Under the pieces are notes generated by a model. The model did not search any database, was not told the origin of the DNA, and saw only the letters and a list, made by a program, of their open reading frames with translations. 5,799 nt of DNA from contig CAMLSI010000348.1 of assembly GCA_946482585.1 (NCBI GenBank), positions 1 to 5,799 of the forward strand. The letters run 5' to 3'. This document shows positions 1 through 5,478 of this stretch, one piece after another. Within the stretch, counting starts at the first letter, position 1; each line of letters begins with the position of its first letter. This stretch comes from an uncultured Lysobacteraceae bacterium (lineage in GTDB: Bacteria > Pseudomonadota > Gammaproteobacteria > Xanthomonadales > Rhodanobacteraceae). A program made the position numbers and the translations under genes.

Positions 1-1220
1 TTCAGTACGCGGGCGTTGTCGTTGCGGCTGGTCGTGCCCATGGCGCGGCCGCCGTAGGTCTTGTTCGGATTCGACCAGTAGTTGATGCGCGTGCAGGTCG
101 TGCTCGAGCAGGCGTAGGCCATGATCGTGCGCCAGCCGCCTGCGGTCGACTGATAGCCGTGGCCATAGGCATACGGCGTATTCGTCGGATCGTTGGCGGG
201 ATCGTGGCGCGCCGACTGCAGGTGGCCGATTTCGTGCGCGAACGAGTAGTAGCCGGTGGCGCAATCCCAGTGTGCCGTCGCGAACGCGGTGCTCGCGGTC
301 GCGCCGATCGCCGATGCGAGGCCGCAGGACGAGGAGTTGTTGATCAGCAGCACCGCGACGTCGGCCGTGTTCGTGTTGCGCTGGCTGTGGATCGTGTCCA
401 TGTAGCCGTCCGACGTGCCGCGATAGCGCGTCAGGTCCGTGTTGAAGCTGCCGCTCTGCGTATAGGTGACCTGCGACTTCGCCGCGAGTTGCAAGGTGAT
501 CTGCACGCCGCTGTTGGTATAGCCCTGGTTCGACTCGGCGATCGCGAGATTGATCAGTCCGTTGATGTCGCCCGATGCGCTCGCCGCGCTGGCCGTGTAG
601 TTCACGAGGACGCGGATCACGGTGTTCGCGGCGGTCGCCTTGGCCTCCATCATCGGCATCGGCGCGGCCTGCTCGAACAGCTTGCGATAGTCGGCCGGCG
701 GATGGTCGAGCGGCATCGCGTTCTCGTCGACTTCGACGATCGCATGACGCGCGTCGTGCAGCGGACGGATCTTGAACAGCTGGCCGAGCACACGCACGTT
801 GCCGGTCACCTTGTCGCCGTTGCGCACGAGAATGACCGAATTCAGCGCGTCTTCGGCGATCTCGTTCTTGGTCATCTCGCGCGTGAGCGCGGTTTCGGCG
901 AACGAGCCCTGCCAGACGAGGCTGCCGTCCTCGGTGTAGTACGCATTGCCGCGCAGCGCCGTGAGCTTGACCGGGCCGCCGACGTCGAGATCGAGCGTCA
1001 GACTTTGCGTGTCGGCCTGCAGCGCAGCGGCGTTGGCCATGACGATGTCGATGCTGGCCGATGCCGGATCGGCCGCGAGTGCATCGAATGCACTGTCGCC
1101 CTGAACCCCGCGATAGACCGAGGGTACGGACGCGAACAACGACTGCGGTCCTTGCGCTGCCGCCAGTCCCGACGTCAGCAAACCTGTGACAGCCACACTC
1201 CAGAGAAAGCACCGTTTCAT
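1..1220 (-). CDS. Secreted reprolysin-like (M12-type) zinc metalloprotease, C-terminus cut off by window edge
   Basis: Predicted exported zinc endopeptidase, read from the minus strand; it has no stop inside the window, so only residues 1-406 are present. Residues 1-22 form a signal peptide (basic MKR, hydrophobic core, AAA-Q cleavage site near residue 22). Residues about 23-195 look like a propeptide or N-terminal domain; the catalytic domain begins near NTVIRVLVNY (residue 199). The zinc site is HEIGHLQSARHD, with His329, Glu330, His333, His339 and Asp340, followed by a Met-turn at Met367 (TIMAYAC). Cys299/Cys320 and Cys371/Cys376 could form disulfides, consistent with export. The consensus HExxHxxGxxHD has Gly where this protein has Ser336. 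The start is supported by GGGGAGA 5 bases upstream and by the signal peptide. Family assignment is secure; substrate is unknown. A C-terminal secretion or binding domain may lie beyond the edge. Confidence 0.9.
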   Translation of the reverse strand, partial: MKRCFLWSVAVTGLLTSGLAAAQGPQSLFASVPSVYRGVQGDSAFDALAADPASASIDIVMANAAALQADTQSLTLDLDVGGPVKLTALRGNAYYTEDGSLVWQGSFAETALTREMTKNEIAEDALNSVILVRNGDKVTGNVRVLGQLFKIRPLHDARHAIVEVDENAMPLDHPPADYRKLFEQAAPMPMMEAKATAANTVIRVLVNYTASAASASGDINGLINLAIAESNQGYTNSGVQITLQLAAKSQVTYTQSGSFNTDLTRYRGTSDGYMDTIHSQRNTNTADVAVLLINNSSSCGLASAIGATASTAFATAHWDCATGYYSFAHEIGHLQSARHDPANDPTNTPYAYGHGYQSTAGGWRTIMAYACSSTTCTRINYWSNPNKTYGGRAMGTTSRNDNARVL

Positions 1221-1251
1221 TCGGATCTCCCCACGATGAGCGCGCGAAAGC

Positions 1252-1305
1252 GAATCCGGCGCGATAGGAGTCGCGCGCCAACCGGGTCACGAAATAGCCG
1301 GATTC
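1252..1305 (-). repeat. 9-bp perfect inverted repeat in the leader of the metalloprotease gene
   Basis: GAATCCGGC at 1252-1260 and its exact reverse complement GCCGGATTC at 1297-1305 flank a 36-base spacer. Inside, GCGCGA (1259-1264) and TCGCGC (1271-1276) can form a second 6-bp hairpin with a 6-base loop; it shares two bases with the outer arm. The element starts 31 bases upstream of the protease start codon and is downstream of the metF terminator, so it lies in the protease promoter or 5' leader. It could be a regulator operator or an RNA structure; the sequence alone does not decide. No convincing -35/-10 pair was found in this gap. Confidence 0.55.
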
Positions 1306-1346
1306 CCCCCAACCCCCTCGGACGCCGCAACGCCATGGCCGCAGCG

Positions 1347-1376
1347 AAAAGGTCGTGGCGCATCCCCATGCGCCAC
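1347..1376 (-). terminator. Rho-independent terminator downstream of metF
   Basis: Read on the minus strand, GTGGCGCAT, a GGGG tetraloop and ATGCGCCAC form a perfect 9-bp stem (1355-1376), followed by GACC and then TTTT (1350-1347). It begins 52 bases after the metF stop codon. The stem plus U-tract is oriented for minus-strand transcripts only; on the plus strand no T-run follows. It indicates that metF ends its transcript here and the downstream metalloprotease needs its own promoter. Confidence 0.85.
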
Positions 1377-1428
1377 TGCATTCAGAACTCAGGCTACTCG
1401 GGAAAGCTCAGCGGATCGGCTCAGGCAT

Positions 1429-2283
1429 TCAGCCCGCGAGACGCTCGACGATCGTGGTAGTCGCGCGGGCTCGGTTGAGCGTATAGAAGTGCAGTGCCGG
1501 CGCGCCGCCGTCGATGAGGCGGCGGCACAGCGACGTGACGACATCGGCGCCGAATTCGCGGATCGCCTCATGGTCGTCGCCGAAGGACTGCAGACGGCGC
1601 GCTACCCAGCGCGGGATCTCCGCGCCGCAGAGTTCCGAGAAACGGCGTAGCTGCGAATAGTTCGTGATCGGCATGATGCCCGGCACGATGGGCGCGTCGA
1701 TGCCGAGCCGGCGCGCGTCGTCGACGAAACGGAAGTAGGCGTCGGCGTTGTAGAAATACTGCGTGATCACGCCGTTCGCGCCGGCGTCGACCTTGCGCTT
1801 GAAGTGGGCGAGGTCGGCCTGGGCGTCCTCGGCCTGCGGATGGGTTTCGGGATAGCCCGCGACTTCGATATGGAAGTAGTCGCCGGTTTCCTCGCGGATG
1901 AACGCGACGAGATCGCTCGCGTAGCGGAAGTCGCCATAGCTCGCCATGCCCGAAGGCAGATCGCCGCGCAGCGCGACGATGCGGCGGCAGCCCTTGCTGC
2001 GGTACAGGTCCAGCAGGCCGCGGATTTCCTTGCGCGTACCACCCATGCAGGACAGATGCGGCGCTGCGTCCAGACCGTGGTCTTCGCGCAGGTGGCAGAC
2101 CGTGTCCGGCGTATAGCTGAGCGTCGACCCGCCCGCGCCGAAGGTCACCGAGACATATTCCGGCTTCAGCGCCTTGAGCGAGGGCAGCGCCTTCTCGAGC
2201 GTGTCGCGCTGTTCGTCGGTTTTCGGCGGAAAGAATTCCAGCGAAACCGGAACGGACAGGCGGGACGGAGCGGTCGCGGGCAT
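1429..2283 (-). CDS. metF: Methylenetetrahydrofolate reductase (MetF)
   Basis: Cytosolic FAD-dependent TIM-barrel enzyme that reduces 5,10-methylene-THF to 5-methyl-THF, the methyl donor for methionine synthase. The protein is 284 residues, slightly shorter than the 296-residue E. coli enzyme. Visible signatures: SLEFFPPKT (Glu16, matching catalytic Glu28 of E. coli MetF), VTFGAGGS (47-53), IVALRGDLP (102-110, Asp108 matching flavin-site Asp120), EVAGYPETHP (140-149), DAGANGVITQYFY (166-178, Gln175 matching folate-site Gln183) and VPGIMPITNY (200-209). The open frame extends upstream to 2577, but the start at 2283 is chosen because the N-terminus aligns with the family and GAGGA lies 8 bases upstream (2292-2296). 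Upstream residues of the long frame are low-complexity, Arg-rich non-coding translation. It is transcribed alone, divergent from the diguanylate cyclase and closed by the terminator at 1347-1376. No usual methionine-pathway partner is adjacent. Confidence 0.97.
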   Translation of the reverse strand: MPATAPSRLSVPVSLEFFPPKTDEQRDTLEKALPSLKALKPEYVSVTFGAGGSTLSYTPDTVCHLREDHGLDAAPHLSCMGGTRKEIRGLLDLYRSKGCRRIVALRGDLPSGMASYGDFRYASDLVAFIREETGDYFHIEVAGYPETHPQAEDAQADLAHFKRKVDAGANGVITQYFYNADAYFRFVDDARRLGIDAPIVPGIMPITNYSQLRRFSELCGAEIPRWVARRLQSFGDDHEAIREFGADVVTSLCRRLIDGGAPALHFYTLNRARATTTIVERLAG

Positions 2284-2346
2284 TGCGGAAATCCTCGGCG
2301 GTCGAACGGAAGGCGGGTCCGCGCGCCGGCGGGCACGCGAACCTGC

Positions 2347-2379
2347 AATATATCTCGACTTCCGGATACAGAGATAGAT
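2347..2379 (-). promoter_or_regulatory. Operator-like palindrome overlapping a possible metF -10 element
   Basis: ATATATCTC (2348-2356) and GAGATAGAT (2371-2379) are inverted arms matching at 8 of 9 positions around a 14-base spacer, in an AT-rich island within otherwise very GC-rich DNA. On the minus strand the palindrome overlaps TATATT (2352-2347), a plausible -10 element placing transcription start about 57 bases before the metF start codon. No good -35 is present at 16-18 bases, as is common for regulated promoters. Position and symmetry suggest a repressor or activator site controlling metF, possibly also the divergent gene. I do not recognise the cognate regulator; it does not resemble the E. 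coli MetJ box AGACGTCT. Confidence 0.45.
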
Positions 2380-2472
2380 GCTTACGGCGAGGAGGCCGAC
2401 GAAGATGGCCCGGGCTCCGCGAAGCGGCCGAGCGCCCGCGCCCACCGGTTCCGCGGGCCGGCGGACGGCACC

Positions 2473-2497
2473 GTGATTCCGGTATGTGAATTCCGGT
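2473..2497. repeat. Tandem near-identical 11/12-mers in the divergent intergenic region
   Basis: GTGATTCCGGT (2473-2483) is followed two bases later by GTGAATTCCGGT (2486-2497), differing by one inserted A, with a 13-base period. It lies 55-79 bases upstream of the diguanylate cyclase start, a position suitable for an activator. It may equally be a chance duplication. Confidence 0.35.
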
Positions 2498-2518
2498 TTC
2501 CGCGCCGCCTGACGCCGC

Positions 2519-2545
2519 TTTGCGACGACAGCGCTGCGGCACAAT
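2519..2545 (+). promoter_or_regulatory. Possible leaderless promoter of the diguanylate cyclase gene
   Basis: CACAAT (2540-2545) fits a -10 hexamer at 4 of 6 positions including the key A2 and T6. A weak -35, TTTGCG (2519-2524), sits 15 bases upstream. A -10 ending at 2545 puts transcription start at about 2552, which is the A of the ATG. The 20 bases before this ATG contain no purine-rich Shine-Dalgarno, which fits a leaderless mRNA. The match is weak and the spacer short, so this is tentative. Confidence 0.3.
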
Positions 2546-2551
2546 GCGGCC

Positions 2552-3670
2552 ATGCCAGCCACGATTGCCGACGGCAACCCCGACGATGCGCAATTCCGCC
2601 GCCGGCGCGAGCTCGCCGAAACTGCCGCACGCGGCGCGCTGGGCGGTGTGTTCTACGTGCTCGGCTGGCTCGTCGTCGCGTTCTGCGGTGGCCTGCACCG
2701 CGACCGGCCCCTGCTCGCCGTCGCAGGCGGCGTGGTCTTCGTCGGATTGATGCTCGCGCGCGTCGCGCTCGCGCACCGTTCCGCGATCGAACCCGCCGCT
2801 GTCGCACGTCTGCTGGCCGTCTGGTGGACCGTGCTGCTCGCGACGGCGGCGCTCTGGGGCGTGATCGCGGCCTGGGTACTCGCCAGTCCGTCGCTGAAGG
2901 ACGCGCAGTTCCCTGTGCTGATCTGCACCGTCGCCTACGCCACCGCGTTCGTGCACACCTACGCGATGCGCTGGCACTTCGCGCTGTTCGGCATCGTGCT
3001 GCTGTTCATGCCGGTCGGGGTGCTGTCGTGGACCATCGCCGAATTCGGCGGCGTCGCGTTCTCGCTGAGCGTGTTTCTCATCTATCTGCTGTCGTCGCTG
3101 CGCCTGAGCCGGCAACAGTACGAGAGCCAGCTACTGCTCGAGCTCGCCCTGCTGCACCAGCGCGACCTCTACGAAAAGCAGAGCCGCACCGACGCGCTGA
3201 CCGGGCTCGACAATCGTCGCGAATTCACTTTCAACCTCGAACGCGCTCTGGCCATCGGCGATCCGCTGTCGCTGCTGCTCATCGATATCGATCACTTCAA
3301 GCTCATCAACGACCGCTACGGCCACGCCGCCGGCGATGCGGTGCTCATCGCGTTCGCGGACCAGTTGCGCGATCACTTCAGCCAGCCCGGTGCCCGCGTC
3401 GCACGCATCGGCGGCGAGGAGTTCGCAGTGCTGCTCGGCGGCATCGACGAAGAGGCGGCCGCGGCCTCGGCGGTCGCGCTGTGCCGGCGGCTCGCGAACG
3501 CGCCGCTGGCGCCGGATGCGACGCGCGGCGCCGTCACCGTGAGCATCGGCGTCGGTCAATTGCACGACGCGCGGCAGCAGCGGCTCGACGATTTCCTCGT
3601 CGCGGTCGACCGTTCGCTGTATCGCGCCAAGACCGAAGGGCGCAACCGCGTCTGCCGCGTCAGCGGGTAG
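2552..3670 (+). CDS. Membrane-anchored GGDEF diguanylate cyclase
   Basis: Predicted inner-membrane enzyme that makes cyclic di-GMP from two GTP. The 372-residue protein has about six hydrophobic segments (roughly 29-47, 53-74, 86-111, 119-138, 142-161, 163-183), a helical linker (184-212) likely to mediate dimerisation, and a C-terminal GGDEF domain from about 213 (RTDALTGLDNRREF). The active-site motif is GGEEF (287-291). Asp245, Asn253 and Asp262 have the same spacing as Asp327, Asn335 and Asp344 of PleD, so metal and guanine binding look intact and the domain is probably active. The residues where an inhibitory RxxD I-site would sit read QPGA, so canonical product inhibition is absent. The membrane part may be a sensor but I cannot assign a named input domain. 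An in-frame TGA at 2510 and no intervening ATG or GTG support this start. It is divergent from metF and ends 14 bases from the convergent Anbu gene. Confidence 0.95.
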   Translation: MPATIADGNPDDAQFRRRRELAETAARGALGGVFYVLGWLVVAFCGGLHRDRPLLAVAGGVVFVGLMLARVALAHRSAIEPAAVARLLAVWWTVLLATAALWGVIAAWVLASPSLKDAQFPVLICTVAYATAFVHTYAMRWHFALFGIVLLFMPVGVLSWTIAEFGGVAFSLSVFLIYLLSSLRLSRQQYESQLLLELALLHQRDLYEKQSRTDALTGLDNRREFTFNLERALAIGDPLSLLLIDIDHFKLINDRYGHAAGDAVLIAFADQLRDHFSQPGARVARIGGEEFAVLLGGIDEEAAAASAVALCRRLANAPLAPDATRGAVTVSIGVGQLHDARQQRLDDFLVAVDRSLYRAKTEGRNRVCRVSG

Positions 3671-3684
3671 CGCGGACGCGCCGG

Positions 3685-4419
3685 TCAGATCATCCAGTCC
3701 GAATCCGGCAGCGCCTGCAGCGCGCTGCGCAGGCTGTCGTTCCACTGCCGGCGCACGAGGTTCAGGTACGCATCGTCGTCGCCGAGACGCCGCTGCTGTG
3801 CGATCACGAACGCATCGCGCCGGTACAGCAGCAGGTCGATCGGCGGGCCGACCGACAGGTTCGAACGCATCGTCGAGTCCAGCGACACCAGCGCGCACTT
3901 GGTCGCCTCGGCCAGTGAAGTGCGACTCGTGACGATGCGGTCGAGGATCGGCTTGCCGAACTTGATCTCGCCGGTCTGGAACCAGGGCGTATCGGGATTG
4001 CTCTCGATGAAATTGCCTTCCGAATAGACCAGGAACAGGCGCGGCGGCTCGCCCTGGATCTGTCCGCCGACGATGAACGAGCCGCTCGGATCGATGCCGC
4101 TGGATCGCAGATAGGGTTCGTCACGCTTGCGGATCTCGCGCAGCGCGTCGCCGACCAGCGTGGCGACCTCGAACATCGACGTGGCGTTGTAGATGCTGGT
4201 CTGCTCCGACGCGTGATTGGCGCGATGCTCCAGCAGGTTCATCGCGTTCTGCGTCAGCGACAGGTTGCCCGCCGACAGCGTGACGATGAGCCGCTGCCCC
4301 GGCACGGCGAACACGCGCATCTTGCCTGCGCGCCGCACGTCGTCGACACCGGCGTTGGTGCGCGAGTCCGAGGCGAACAGCAAGCCCTGTTCGAGGTTCA
4401 GCCCGATGCAATAAGTCAT
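3685..4419 (-). CDS. Anbu, proteasome-type (Ntn-hydrolase) peptidase-like protein
   Basis: Member of the Anbu family (ancestral beta-subunit-like), bacterial homologues of proteasome beta subunits in the N-terminal nucleophile fold. The 244-residue length is typical. It begins MTYCIG, so removal of the initiator Met exposes Thr1 as nucleophile with no propeptide. In mature numbering, Asp17 (FASDSRTNAG) and Lys32 (AGKM) fit the usual Thr/Asp/Lys triad. The central GSFIVGGQ and LFLVYSEGNFIES stretches are characteristic beta-strand regions. From knowledge of the family, Anbu assembles into ring or open-ring oligomers, and a physiological substrate is not established. It is the last gene of the minus-strand cluster after alpha-E, with a 66-base gap. 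No Shine-Dalgarno is visible before this ATG (the stretch is pyrimidine-rich, CCATCCTCC), yet the start is fixed by Thr1. It ends 14 bases from the convergent cyclase stop, with no clear terminator between them. Confidence 0.95.
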   Translation of the reverse strand: MTYCIGLNLEQGLLFASDSRTNAGVDDVRRAGKMRVFAVPGQRLIVTLSAGNLSLTQNAMNLLEHRANHASEQTSIYNATSMFEVATLVGDALREIRKRDEPYLRSSGIDPSGSFIVGGQIQGEPPRLFLVYSEGNFIESNPDTPWFQTGEIKFGKPILDRIVTSRTSLAEATKCALVSLDSTMRSNLSVGPPIDLLLYRRDAFVIAQQRRLGDDDAYLNLVRRQWNDSLRSALQALPDSDWMI

Positions 4420-4442
4420 GGAATGGGTACTGGAGGATGGCG

Positions 4443-4469
4443 CGGGTGCGGATTCTGCCGCTGCACCCG
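4443..4469 (-). other. Intercistronic stem-loop between alpha-E and Anbu genes
   Basis: On the minus strand CGGGTGC (4469-4463) pairs perfectly with GCACCCG (4449-4443) across a 13-base loop, which contains a further possible CGG/CCG pairing. The loop lies 17 bases after the alpha-E stop and 23 bases before the Anbu ATG. There is no U-run, so it is not a standard terminator. It could stabilise or process the message, or lower Anbu translation. Confidence 0.5.
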
Positions 4470-4485
4470 TATGCCGGGAAGGGTA

Positions 4486-5478
4486 TCAGGCCGCGCTCTG
4501 GCTCTGCGCCTGCGCGGTCTGGGCGATGTCGGTCGACACCATGAACTGGCGGTGGATTTCCTCGCCGAGGCCGGTCAGACGCGTCATCGCGTCCTGCAGC
4601 CAGGCTTCCAGGCCGTTGCCGAGCACTTCGTCGATGCGCGCATAGCGCGACTGCGCCGACAGCGCGCCGGCGCGGCGCACCGCTTCCATGGTCTGGCCGC
4701 CGGCCAGTGTCTGCAGCACGTTGTGCAGCGTCTGCGTACAGGTCAGCAGCGAGCGCGGATTGCTTTCCTGCAGCAGCATCAGTTCGGCCACGTTCTGCGC
4801 GCTGACCGATTCCCGATAGAGCCGCCGATACGTCTCGAAGGCCGACAGCGACTGCAGCAGCGCGCTCCAGCGGAAATAGTCGGCGGCGTCCTGGCTTTCC
4901 TGCGCGTCGCCGTTGTTCTGGCTGCCGGCGATGTCGAGCAGGCGGATGGCCCAGTCAGCGCGTTCGATGAACGCGCCGAGCTGCAGGAAGTGATAGCCCT
5001 CGCCGCGGCCCAGCGTCCCGATCGTGACGCCGCGAAACGAGGCCGAGCGGCTCTTGATCCATTCCAGCAGATTGCTGATGCCGTCGCCGTGGATGCGCGC
5101 CCAGCTGTTGCCGCGCATCTCCAGCCACGAGGCGTTGAGGTCCTCGTACATCTCCGCGGTGATCGCGACGCGCTGCGCGCGGGCCGCCTCGCGCGCGGCG
5201 CGCAGGCAGCTGAATACCGACGAGGGATTGTCCGCGGCGAGCAGCAGGTGCTTGAGCACGGTATCGCCGTCGATGATGCCGTAGCGCTCGCGCACCGTCT
5301 CGGCGATGCCGAGCGCGTCGAGCGCGCGGCGCCACGGCGCGGCCTCGGCCTTGCCGCGGTCGTAGCGTTCCGGCAGCAGCGCCATGCGCAAGGTCACATC
5401 GATGAGGCGCGCGGTGTTCTCGGCGCGCTCCATGTGGCGCGAGGCCCAGTACAGGTCGTTCGCGGTGCGACACAGCAT
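4486..5478 (-). CDS. Alpha-E domain protein (DUF403 type) of the Anbu/ATP-grasp cluster
   Basis: All-helical cytosolic protein of the alpha-E family, 330 residues, full length for the family. Family hallmarks are the N-terminal ANDLYWASRHMERAENTARL (6-25) and a second related stretch at about 162-183 (FLQLGAFIERADWAIRLLDI). The shared pattern is [M/I]ERA followed by RL[I/L]D. Function is not established; its constant partners are a circularly permuted ATP-grasp, a transglutaminase-like protein and Anbu, so it is thought to assist an amide-bond-forming reaction. The start at 5478 is chosen over the upstream open frame (to 5670) because AAGGAGG sits 6 bases before it, the N-terminus matches the family, and the ATP-grasp gene stops here (TGATG, one shared base), implying translational coupling. 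The C-terminal tail (QTAQAQSQSAA) is low complexity. Confidence 0.93.
   Translation of the reverse strand: MLCRTANDLYWASRHMERAENTARLIDVTLRMALLPERYDRGKAEAAPWRRALDALGIAETVRERYGIIDGDTVLKHLLLAADNPSSVFSCLRAAREAARAQRVAITAEMYEDLNASWLEMRGNSWARIHGDGISNLLEWIKSRSASFRGVTIGTLGRGEGYHFLQLGAFIERADWAIRLLDIAGSQNNGDAQESQDAADYFRWSALLQSLSAFETYRRLYRESVSAQNVAELMLLQESNPRSLLTCTQTLHNVLQTLAGGQTMEAVRRAGALSAQSRYARIDEVLGNGLEAWLQDAMTRLTGLGEEIHRQFMVSTDIAQTAQAQSQSAA

Noticed and set aside
159..1460. 433-codon plus-strand open frame
   Set aside because: Antisense to the metalloprotease, which has a signal peptide, a zinc motif and a ribosome site. It also reads across the metF terminator. Composition is Arg-rich shadow.
2284..2346. 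SAM or SAH riboswitch in the metF leader
   Set aside because: The leader implied by the -10 candidate is about 57 bases, and I could not find the conserved helices or motifs of these riboswitches in it.
2284..2577. N-terminal extension of MetF to the ATG at 2577
   Set aside because: The added residues are unlike MetF, and the internal ATG at 2283 has a proper ribosome site and the family N-terminus. The extension would also cover the promoter region and overlap the divergent gene.
1568..3115. 515-codon minus-strand open frame
   Set aside because: Out of frame with metF and antisense to the cyclase; low-complexity Gln/Arg/His-rich translation.
3670..3684. Bidirectional terminator between the cyclase and Anbu
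   Set aside because: Only a 4-bp GCGC/GCGC stem with a GGAC loop (3670-3681) fits in the 14-base gap, with no T-run on either side.
1804..3918. 704-codon plus-strand open frame
   Set aside because: It runs antisense through metF, then in the wrong frame through the cyclase and antisense into Anbu. Its translation is Arg/Ala-rich without domain signatures. High GC removes stop codons in shadow frames.
4443..4469. Rho-independent terminator between alpha-E and Anbu
   Set aside because: The stem is perfect but short, the loop is 13 bases and no U-tract follows; kept only as an intercistronic stem-loop.
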